A stretch of DNA of 64,000 bases from Antedon mediterranea. Its lineage: Eukaryota; Echinodermata; Crinoidea; Comatulida; Antedonidae. The stretch is from contig NC_092678.1 in the NCBI RefSeq assembly GCF_964355755.1, forward strand, positions 7,846,922 to 7,910,921, in the 5' to 3' direction. Under the pieces are notes generated by a model, which did no database searches, was not told where the DNA came from, and saw only the letters and a list, made by a program, of their open reading frames with translations. The position numbers were made by a program, and so were the translations under genes. This document shows positions 54,859 to 64,000 of this stretch, one piece after another. Numbering within the stretch: position 1 is the first letter of the stretch; every line of letters begins with the position of its first letter.

Positions 54859-57800
54859 CTAAAAGAATCAAATATAGCAACATAATAAGTGCCAAGTTAT
54901 TATTTTGTTCTTTCTTAAAAGAAAATGTTATTATATTTTGAGAAATTTTTAACAATACTCAAGAACCAACATTCTCAAGGTTTGAAATTTGTGCACATTT
55001 TTTAGTCACCCACCTGCATTCTTGAAATACCCACACGCAACTAATTCAAGTTTATGTATCTCCCTTTTCTTTTCCAGTCCTGCACTGCGACTAGATTAAC
55101 AGAATGCTCATGTGACTTAAGCACAAATTTAGTGGCGCATTTGTGAATTTAAAAAACATGCACAATTAAATTTTGAAAAACAAGACAGATCTTTATCATC
55201 GTAAGTTTCCACAATCATCATGTTGATTGTATAACTAGTCAGTGTGGTAACATGTGACTTAAGCACACATTTAGTGGTGCATTTGTGAATTTAAAAAACA
55301 TGCAAAATTAAATTTTGAAAAACAAGACAGATCTTTATCATTGTAAGTTTCCACAATCATCATGTTGATTGTATAACTAGTCAGTGTGGTAACCGTCTTT
55401 CACAGATGGTTTTGGGATTAGTAAAATATTTTTTTTTTATAAATTAATTTATTTTTTACAAGGGAGTTACTTGGGTTGCCCAAATTTTGATAAATCATTA
55501 CTTACAATTCGTTTAAGCTTATCAATTGTTGAAAGGTCCCTGTAAACCTGTAACTTGTTACCTTTTAAGTTTCTAAAAAAAACCAATAAATTCAAACTCA
55601 ATAAGTTTGTTTTCACACTTTTTAATTCCTTCATTACTTAATATATGATGTACATATTAATATTTTAATACTATTCAGAGCGAATAATAATTTAGATTTG
55701 TGTGGGTGAACAACACAAAATAGGTTAAAGCTAAACTATCAAACTTTATGTGAAAACAATTTGATGTGTCCATGTGGACACGATTATGTCATATTACTAC
55801 CATTATTTGGGCACATGACACATTTTGTTCTTGAACTAGTTTGATAGTGTAGACAGAGTTTTAGTTTTTGGTAGCTTCAGTAGTTTGAAAGGTGTTTTGT
55901 CACATGACCATGTAAAGATAACTAACACTATTGCTTAATATAAATCAAAGAGCTGTATAGGCAGGATATAGAAAAAAATCAAGATCAAGTAAGTTAAAAC
56001 TGCCTCAATATAAGTTTATTTTTACGACATGTTTCGGGCATAGCGAAGAGAATTGTAACAAATGATAACATATATAACTCACAAAATTACATAATAAAAC
56101 AAATCAGCCAATCAAAGATGTTAACAAAACAAAAGGCATAGTTATAAATGCACGCCTCCAAAAGCTTTGGGGTACAAAGCAGAAATGGTTGCTTATAAAG
56201 CAGGAAATTTAAACAAAGATAAAAACTTCAAGTGTGAATTTTGTTAATATGTGAATGTCTCTGGCAAAATTAATGTTTAAAAGATCTAAATTGTACATTT
56301 ATGCCGGTAGGGGCAAGAGTGCCAAGCTTTACAATTATCCTTTCTTCTATAATTCTACTATTGCTTAATAGTTACACATTGCTCTGATAAGCATGTAATG
56401 GACTAATGTGTTCTCAGGTGTGCATCTACTGTATGATATATGGAATGGGGAACATTATTGAATTTAGTGGTAAATCACACGCACCAATATTGTTAAAAAT
56501 AATTCAACTGAGGCAGTCAAAGGGGAATTTTCCCCTGATCCTGATACAAACCAAGTCATCGTAATTATGTGTTGTGGACATTCAGGAAGGCAACAGCATG
56601 CAAATTATATATTACATAATGTTAACTTACAAAATTAAAAGTGATGAAGCAAAAGAAGAGAATGCCTCGGGATCTATGGTAGTTATAGCGTTGTTATCTA
56701 AGTGCCTGTTAAAAAGATGAATAAATAGACAATTAATTATATAATTGTTTATAGAAAAATATGTTTTGTTTAAAGATGTAATTGTCCCCTATATCAGTCT
56801 TTGAATAGGCCATTTTGTAATTTTAATAAAGTTATTCACTTCTGTAGGAAAAAAAAGTGAAATAAAAAAAATAATGTTTTCATTTATAAAAAGACAAAGT
56901 TTTTTTTGCTTAATATATATATATATTTTTTTTTTGGTCAAAGTGAATTTAAATATTTATGTGACAATTAAAAGAATTTTTTATATAATTTGTTTGATTC
57001 AGTATTATGGTAAGATTACATTCTTTTTTTAGTGACAAAAAATATCTTGGAATCAAAATGATCACAATATAATTCATGTTGTTCATTGTAATTCCATTGA
57101 CTGACACTGGTGTTTACTCAATGTTTGTTAGGGCAGTCCATATGACATTCAATATTAATTTGGAATAATTTGACATTTAGAATGCTTCTACAACCACAAT
57201 CAATTTCTTTTGAAATTAGAATGTATTGAAAAATACTCACAGTTCCGTCAAGGATTCAAAACCGGCAAATGCATAGGCCTCCAATGTACTTATTTGGTTA
57301 CCGTCCAACCACCTTAAATGATAAATAATGCACAGTATGGTCTTGCTAGTTTGGGCTTGAGCAGTTAATTAAGTTGTAAATTATCTATTAATTTAATATA
57401 AACACTGCATTTACCCCTTTTATTTTTATTTTCAGGTTAAAGTTTTTATAAGTTCCATTTCCATTTACAGCTTTGTTGGCAACCAAAACCACTACGCTAA
57501 GTAGTCTTAAGCTTTACTTGCCCACCCTGTAAATGTTAGCCTTTATGCTAGAGAATATTAACCTTTTATAGTAAAAAAGTGTTATTTCAGGCAAGTCGAC
57601 CAGTGGCTCCAGGTTCATCATCTCTCATTAAAATTCAATTACACTTTGTTACAAGATCACATTATAAAATGATAAACCGTCATGCATGTTTATTGTACAA
57701 TGTAGTGATTTGGGATCAATTGGTGGGATATTATACTCACAGTTCTGTCAATGCTCTCAAACCATTAAATACATTTGCTGGCAATTTCCTTATTTGGTTA

Positions 57801-60800
57801 TTGTCCAACCCCCTACAATAAAGAATACACAGTGAAAAGAAATTAAAATATCCAAGAAATTGTGTCCGCTTTACTTTTCATAACATGACTTTATTCAGAT
57901 ATGGTCCATAATACAGTTCTAACTTCCTGTGGACACCACTTGTAAATGGACACCTCACAACTACAACACATTTTTATTCAATATAGTGCATTGGTACGTA
58001 CCATTTTAGGGAAGAGTGAAATTACCATTTTAGGGAAATTTAGATAAATAAATAGACAATCAAATAATTATTCGTTTATTGAAAAAAATATATTTTGTTT
58101 AAAGATGTAATGTCCCCTATTCAAATCAGACTTTGAATAGGCCATTTTGATATTTTAATAAAGTTATTCACTTCTGTAGGGAAATGCAGACAATGTATCT
58201 TTAAGATTAGATTACGATTTAAAATGTTGAGAGTAACAAGCATTCCTGCTTAAAACTATGGTAGTTATTATAGGTAGTAGTAAAAGTAGTAGTAGTAGTA
58301 GTTATTAGAGGTAATGATGAAAGAAAAGTCTATCTGGAGCTGACTACACCATAGACCAAAAATAATTTATAGTAATTAAAATCATATAATTTGTTTGATT
58401 CAGTATTATGGTAAAATTTCTTTCTTTTCTATTGACAAAAAAATATCTTGGAATCAATAATCAATTATAATTAATGTTGTTCATTCTCATTCCATCGACT
58501 GACACTGGTGTTTACACAATGTTTGTTAGGGCAGTCTATATGACATTCAGTATTAACAGGAATAATTATAATAACCACAATTAAGTAAATTGCAAATTAT
58601 CTATTGAGTTCTACATCTTATATAATTTTTGGGTTTGCCACCATTCCCAGTCCGAGTTTCCAAATACCCATTTTTTTCAGCCCTAGCAAACTTTAACCTT
58701 CCGAATGGTAACTGTTTCTAATGCTTGCTTGTTTTGTGCTGCTCCTAAAGGAACGGCACAAAAAGAAGCCCATCTCAAAATTTAGCATATCTCGAAAAGA
58801 AGCCCACCTAAAAATCCTAAAACAAGAAACCGCAATTTCCTTCTTTTCAAGGTTTTATGGTAATCTGTTAATTCTACATGCATGATTTAATTTAGTGAAA
58901 TAATATAAATTTGTAAACGTAGCAAATAGTATGAAAAAACTCACAGGTCTGTCAATGCTAACAAACCATTAAATACACTGGCTGTCAATGTACTGATTTG
59001 GTTACCATCCAACCTCCAACCTCCTACAAAGGAAAAAGAATGAACAGTATAATAAAATTACAATATTAAAAAAGGTTGATTTTTTCCTAATATGGTAATA
59101 CAGTATACAGTTGAAACTCCCAAACACATCCCATTAAGACACTAGTTTAAGACCTGAATGATTTTCCTATTTAGCAGCACATCCAAACACAAACACACCT
59201 CCCATAGGCTCAGACAATTTTTGACAATAAGGGGGTTTTCATGTATTTATAATCCTGTAACCGGTTACCTAAATACTTTTTGACAGTGAATATAATTTTG
59301 ATAGAAATACTGAAAATGATATTACTGGACCTCCTGAAATGCCTCCCTAAGTCAAGTATCATTTATTGTCATTTGTTTTAAGAAAAAAAACATAGAAAAT
59401 TCTGCTTGCTCTGTTGTCGGAGCACAATATCCAATGGACACTCAACACGAACTCAAAAACAAAAACATTATTGTTGGTAGTTTTAAATGTAATCAAATAG
59501 TAATTATTAAATGAATTTAAAACAATTCCTCTATAGGATCATTACATTAAAATTTGCATACTGTTAGAAAATTGCATCTAATACATTATTTTATTCTGGT
59601 ACAAGAATTCAATTTACATTTAACTATAATATAATAAGGAATTCATAATTACAAATTAAGAGACGTTTACTACATAACGTTAAAATAAAAATTTAATGAC
59701 AAAAAAGATCAACGTTTCGGAACCATTCTAAAGAACAAATGAGTAAAATTAACAACATCTATCTTTTTCTCATTAAATATTATTTTAAAATATATAATTT
59801 AAAAAGATAATTATAAAAGTATTATGAACTAGATAAAACACTTACAGTGTTGTCAATGCTTTCAAACCATTAAATGCATTAGCTGACAATGTACTGATTT
59901 TGTGAGCATTCAAACGTCTTCAAAATAAAATGATTCATAGTAATTAAAATCATATGTATCCAAGTTGTTTGATACTGTATGATTGTAAATTTTCATTAAA
60001 AAAATGTATTGACAAAAGAGATCTTTGAATCAAATTTTCATGTATATAAACAATAATATAATTCGTGTTGTTAGTTGTAAATTGATTGGCACCGGTGTTA
60101 CAGCAATGTTAGGGCAGTCTATGACATACAGTATCAACTGGAATAATTAGAATAGTTCTAAAACAAAAATAAATATAATTTCTTTTAAAAATAAGGAAGT
60201 TTATAAAAGTATAAATACTCACAGTTCTGTCAATGATTCCAAACCGGCAAATGCATAGGCTTCCAATGTGTGTATTTGGTTACCGTCCAACCACCTTAAA
60301 TGATAAATAATGCACAGTATGGTATTGCTAGTTTGGACTTGAGCAGTTAATTAAGTTAGTTGCAAATTATCTAATTATTTAATATAAACACTGCATTTAC
60401 CCCTTTTATTTTTGTTTCAGGTTAAAGTTTTTATAAGTTCCATTTCCATTTACAGCTTTGTTGGCAACCAAAACCACTGCGCTAATTAGTCTTAAGCTTT
60501 ACTTGCCCACCCTGTAAATGTTAGCCTTTATGCTAGAGAATATTAACCCTTTTATAGTAAAAATTGTGATTTCAGGCAAGTTGACCAGTGGCTCCAGGTT
60601 CATCATCTCTCATTAAAATTCAATTACACTTTGTTACAAGATCACATTATAAAATGATAAACCATCATGCATGTTTATTGTACAATGTAGTAATTTGGGA
60701 TAAATTTGTGAAATATTATACTCACAGTTCTGTCAATGCTGTCAAACCATTAAATGCACTTGCTGGCAATTTCTTTATTTGGTTATTGTCCAACCTCCTA

Positions 60801-63800
60801 CAATAAAGAATACACAGTCAAAAGAAATTAAAATATCCAAGAAATTGTGTACGATTTACTTTTCCTATGACTTGATTTAGATATGGTCCATAATACAGTT
60901 GAAACCTCCTGTGGACACCACTTGTAAATGGACGCCTCATAAAGGATACTCACGTAAAAGTCTGTGTGTCCTTTTTATTCATGCATTGGTACGTACCATT
61001 AGGGAAGACTGAAATTACTTCCCTGGTACCATCTTAAATCATCTCAAACATTTCCATAAGAGGACAGGAAAATTTTTAATTTGTATAGATAAATTTTAAA
61101 AACTTTTTTTTCTAAAAACAATTTTTAAATACTGAAATCTATGTTACTTTTCTTTAAAATAGCCTTTATGTCGGACAATTAGACGCTATACATTATTCGT
61201 CACAGTACCAGATTAAATTTACCTTTGACTTACTGTATAACATAATTTAAACATGAATTCATTTTTTATGAAGTAATTCAATCATAATTATAAAGTATAT
61301 AGCATGAAAAAAATACTCACAGTAATGTCAATGCAGTTAAACCAAAAAATGCATTTGCTGGCAATGTACTTATCTTGAAATCTCTCAGCCACCTTCAATG
61401 TAAAACAATTTAGTATTAAGCAAGTAGCAGACCATGTATTAAGAAATATATTCCATGTTTTGCAATATGTATTACGTAATTATTTTTTCATATACCATCT
61501 TGTATTAGTGGCCATGTTCTTCTGTTGGTTTTGGTTTGGAACAAAAATTGTTATAAAAAGTTTATAAAATTAATTTTATTTGAAAATTTTTGAAAGTTTG
61601 TAGGAATTCATAAGTATTACATAATTATTATTATATCATATACCATCTTTTAAGTTTTTCTGTTGGTTTTAGTTTAGAACAAAAATTATTACAAAAAGTT
61701 TCTAAAATTTAGTTTTATTTGAAAATTCTAGAAAGTTTTTAGGAATTCATAGTAAAAAAATACTCACAGTTCTGGCAGTGATGTCAACCCATTAAATGCA
61801 TAGGCTTCCAGTATATTTATTTCATTAGTATCTTGATATCTTAAGAATAGCACGAAATAATTGCAGTGCAGTATTCAAGTTTTTGATGTAAACTATATTT
61901 TTCAACTATAATTTAAAACCATTAGTTACCATTAAAGATTAGATCTAAGAATTCTAATTCTCCGACTGGGCAATTATCACAAAATTGAATTCAATATCAT
62001 TGTGTTTTGTCTGCTTGTGAAATGTTACTTTTCTTTGTTTTCAATGGGATTACACTGCAGTGATGTCGACAACATTATACATCGAAATTCAGTTATTTTT
62101 GTAAACACACATATCTCCCCCCTCCCCACTTTTTTTTGGTGGACTGGGGGAAGGGGGATCCTGATGTCACAGCTGCAGTTCAGCCTGCAACTCAATACAT
62201 GAAACAGGTACTGAATGATGTTTCATTTTATGAAAACCGCATAAAATAATCACGATTATTGAAACAAAATTAGACATTGGTATAAGTAATGAATTAAAAA
62301 AGTAGAAATAAAAGAAGCGCCAAATTTGAATAAATATGTAAGTCATGTTTAGGTAAGTTTTAATTTATAAAGAATAGGTTTAAGCAATTAAGAAATATAT
62401 GTTTGTCAATTAACTTTAATTTGACATTTGATGAATGTTTTGTTCACATTCATATTCAATATCTAAGGTATAAAAATAGAAATTTTGTTCTCATAGCCCA
62501 CCGTTTAAACTAAATTATGTTATAATAACCGTAGGTTGTAAATTATATTTTATTTGTATTACCAAATGAATGGATCTTTTTAAAGGATACATTATTAAAT
62601 TAGGTTTATTGTAGGCATATTTGTATAGGCATGTTGCATGTCATGGCAAAATATCTTCTATTTTTTTAAATCAAACTGTAGCGATAGTAGGCCTAGTGTC
62701 ACTTAACCCTGAATGGAATGAAAATAATTAAATGGCAAAGATTATACATATGTGTTACCAAAATTGCATGGCATTTATGCATTGATTTTTGCATTACATA
62801 TATTGAACTAATGAATTATTAATCAAAAGAAAAAAAGAAAAGTAACTATAAAAAAATACCTGTATTCAGTGAATTGCCCGACGTGCAATATCCTTCAAAG
62901 AAAGAGAAATACAAAGTAATTGTTATTATAAAAAAATTTATTTATATTTTGATAATTCAAAACAAAATAACTACATAAACAAAATGTAGTAAATGTCACT
63001 TAAATGATATTTAAATTGTAAAATATTATTTTACAACTGAACATTTATTTTGATTTATTATATTATTTTACGAAAAATAAAAACAATTCATAGTGAATTC
63101 ATTAAAAAGAAGTTGTTTATTTTTGGGGTTGGGCGTGGGGAGTGGTTTAAACTTATAATCACATAATAATATAATTATATATTAATTATTTTGTTATAGT
63201 TGTCCAACAATGTAAAATACAATTTCTAATTTAACTTTTTTATTAAAACTAAATTGTAGTACAGTAAATACATTATACTTTATGTAATCCATATATTGTA
63301 TGCTTTAGTAGGTCAAAAATAATATGTTAAATAATAAAGATTTTGTAAATATATTTTAATAACTTATTTTCTTAAAACAAAATGTTTACACCAAATTCAA
63401 ATCATTAGCAACAATAATAAATGTATTATCTAATATGTAATACAGATTCACTTTCAATTGTTAGATTTTACAAAAATAAATAGTTCAATCATGGTGGATA
63501 AATTAAAAAAATGTTGATTTTAAAATTTGTTTTACTGTAAATAATCATGAAATCATAAGGTACATATTATTAGTCCATTATTACAATTGAACCTACAACA
63601 ATACATGCACTGTATTGTCTCAACATTTTAATGTCAAAATATATATTTTTATTTTAATAATTTTTATTATCATAAAACAAAATCACTACATAAACAAATA
63701 CTAATTATTTATTAACATTTGTTATAATGATATTTATATTGTGACAGTTACAATAACAATTTATTTTGAATTATTATAATATTATTCAAAAAAATAAAAT

Positions 63801-64000
63801 TCGTTCATGTTGGATGAGCAAAAAGCTATTGATTTTTAAGATATTTTTTACAAGATCACAAATTGTGAAATTATGTAATAATATTAATCCATTATCATTG
63901 TTTAACCAACAATGTAAAATAATTTGTAATTTAATTTCTAAATTTAAACCAAATTGATAAAAGTAAGCAAACATAAGCACACTTACAGTGTTTCCAATGC
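53832..64000 (-). CDS. Leucine-rich-repeat GPCR (LGR; relaxin-receptor/GRL101-like), 3' part
   Basis: Minus-strand gene. Exons: 63987 onward (partial), possibly 62860-62892, then 61768-61839, 61321-61392, 60726-60797, 60223-60294, 59846-59917, 58945-59013, 57741-57812, 57241-57312, 56631-56705 and 53832-54858. All internal exons are phase 2 at both ends, so they can be lost or added without breaking frame, as in known LGR genes. Each codes for one LRR of about 24 residues (for example WLDGNQISTLEAYAFAGFES). The last exon codes for the Cys-rich hinge and the 7TM region. LGRs are plasma-membrane receptors whose LRR ectodomain binds peptide or glycoprotein hormones. The ligand cannot be told from sequence. 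The signal peptide and N-terminal part are outside the window. Confidence 0.9.
54859..56630 (-). other. LGR intron before the 7TM exon
   Basis: 1.8 kb, AT-rich, no exon seen. Holds the 142-bp tandem duplication. Confidence 0.7.
55111..55394. repeat. 142-bp tandem duplication
   Basis: ATGTGACTTAAGCACA to GTCAGTGTGGTAAC occurs twice in a row (second copy from 55253) with only a few differences. In the LGR intron before the 7TM exon. Confidence 0.9.
56631..56705 (-). CDS. LGR last LRR exon (75 bp)
   Basis: HLDNNAITTIDPEAFSSFAS then SLLIL. One codon longer than the others. Joins in phase to the hinge exon. Confidence 0.85.
56773..56900. repeat. Partial TTAA-type MITE
   Basis: Starts TTTAAAGATGTAATTGTCCC and matches the copy at 58102 for about 80 bp; the right end is not found. 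Confidence 0.6.
57241..57312 (-). CDS. LGR LRR exon
   Basis: 72 bp, WLDGNQISTLEAYAFAGFES then LTEL; donor GTGAGT. Near-twin of the exon at 60223. Confidence 0.9.
57741..57812 (-). CDS. LGR LRR exon
   Basis: 72 bp, GLDNNQIRKLPANVFNGLRA then LTEL; near-twin of the exon at 60726. Confidence 0.9.
58102..58206. mobile_element. TTAA-type MITE, 105-bp copy
   Basis: Ends TTTAAAGATGTAATGTCCCC and GACAATGTATCTTTAA; internal AATAGGCCATTTTGATATTT matches the copy at 56773. Confidence 0.75.
58945..59013 (-). CDS. LGR LRR exon with shifted acceptor
   Basis: LDGNQISTLTASVFNGLLAL then TDL. A 7-bp direct duplication (GGTTGGA) at the 5' edge means the usual acceptor (exon start at 59023, 79 bp) would shift the frame. 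Using the AG inside the duplicate gives a 69-bp in-frame exon lacking one residue. Confidence 0.75.
59846..59917 (-). CDS. LGR LRR exon
   Basis: 72 bp, RLNAHKISTLSANAFNGLKA then LTTL; donor GTAAGT. Confidence 0.9.
60223..60294 (-). CDS. LGR LRR exon
   Basis: 72 bp, WLDGNQIHTLEAYAFAGLES then LTEL. Confidence 0.9.
60726..60797 (-). CDS. LGR LRR exon
   Basis: 72 bp, RLDNNQIKKLPASAFNGLTA then LTEL. Confidence 0.9.
61321..61392 (-). CDS. LGR LRR exon
   Basis: 72 bp, WLRDFKISTLPANAFFGLTA then LTLL. The usual LxxN asparagine is replaced (DFK), so this repeat is somewhat diverged. Confidence 0.85.
61768..61839 (-). CDS. LGR LRR exon
   Basis: 72 bp, YQDTNEINILEAYAFNGLTS then LPEL. Confidence 0.85.
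62860..62892 (-). CDS. Possible short LGR exon (33 bp)
   Basis: ILHVGQFTEY between TTTGAAG and GTATTT, phase 2 on both sides like its neighbours. Too short for an LRR; may be a decayed or partial repeat. It can be skipped without breaking frame. Confidence 0.4.
62893..63980 (-). other. LGR intron, AT-rich
   Basis: Very AT-rich, with two diverged versions of a TAATTCAAAACAAAATAACT / CATAAAACAAAATCACTACA segment about 720 bp apart (62950 and 63670). No exon seen. Open frames near 63766-63980 are not supported. Confidence 0.6.
63987..64000 (-). CDS. LGR LRR exon, cut by window end
   Basis: ALETL end of an LRR followed by the donor GTAAGT (63981-63986). The exon continues beyond the window. Confidence 0.7.

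Larger units (their letters stand above)
56990..60960 (-). repeat. Segmental duplications of LRR exon units
   Basis: The block 57000-57960 (two LRR exons plus intron and flank) matches 59965-60960 at an offset of about 2,982-2,985. A third, shorter copy of its flank (CAGTATTATGGTAAAATTTC to GTTAGGGCAGTCTATATGAC) lies at 58385-58600. These duplications made the exon array grow. CAGTT(G/C)(A/T)AAC(T/C)TCCTGTGGACACC phrases near 57915 and 60895 are pogo-like repeat ends copied with the block. Confidence 0.8.

Noticed and set aside
57579-57821. An 80-codon plus-strand frame and its twin at 60588-60806
   Set aside because: They are the antisense shadow of duplicated LRR exons and introns on the minus strand.

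Overview
The window is AT-rich genomic DNA from an invertebrate animal. It has spliced genes with short exons in long introns, GT-AG splice sites, many foldback and MITE-like repeats, tRNA-derived SINEs, LINEs and a Ty3/Gypsy element. The gene types and repeat families suggest a marine deuterostome, most likely an echinoderm. That is an inference from gene style, not a species identification.

Region 1 (1 to about 25 kb, + strand) holds the 3' three quarters of a RAF (BRAF-type) Ser/Thr kinase gene. I can place 15 exons (4564-20510) that join in one frame to 606 codons plus stop: C1 domain, Ser-rich hinge with a 14-3-3 motif, a His9 tract, the full kinase domain and the C-terminal 14-3-3 motif. 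The Ras-binding-domain exons must lie upstream of the window. The introns carry several MITEs, two tRNA-derived SINEs and minisatellites. The last intron holds a 21-bp minisatellite that stays open in the kinase reading frame.

Region 2 (25.8-48.0 kb) is a nest of transposons. The outer shell is a Ty3/Gypsy retrotransposon with nearly identical LTRs and a tRNA-Leu-type primer binding site, but decayed gag-pol. A DNA transposon sits in its pol region (29772-43744, apparent 3-bp target duplication AAG) and carries the remains of an ORF with a GCDTTS/GIGK-type region. A second element with about 1-kb terminal inverted repeats (29851-37810) sits inside the left end of that transposon. Inside this second element is an intact 1,200-codon LINE ORF with a predicted signal peptide, a duplicated Cys-containing module, a 2A ribosome-skipping motif, an endonuclease and a reverse transcriptase. 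A TTAA-type MITE lies exactly on the LINE stop codon. A 1,750-bp tandem duplication and an antisense LINE fragment complete the nest.

Region 3 (50.0-53.2 kb, - strand) is a four-exon diamine (spermidine/spermine-like) N-acetyltransferase gene whose exon 2 has an in-frame TGA and a frame break, so it is probably a pseudogene. Its introns hold a TTAA MITE and an SGNH-hydrolase-like fragment.

Region 4 (53.8-64.0 kb, - strand) is the 3' part of a leucine-rich-repeat GPCR (LGR family, relaxin-receptor/GRL101-like). A single exon codes for the hinge and seven-transmembrane region. It is preceded by a string of 72-bp, same-phase LRR exons that have multiplied by segmental duplication. The gene continues beyond the right edge.
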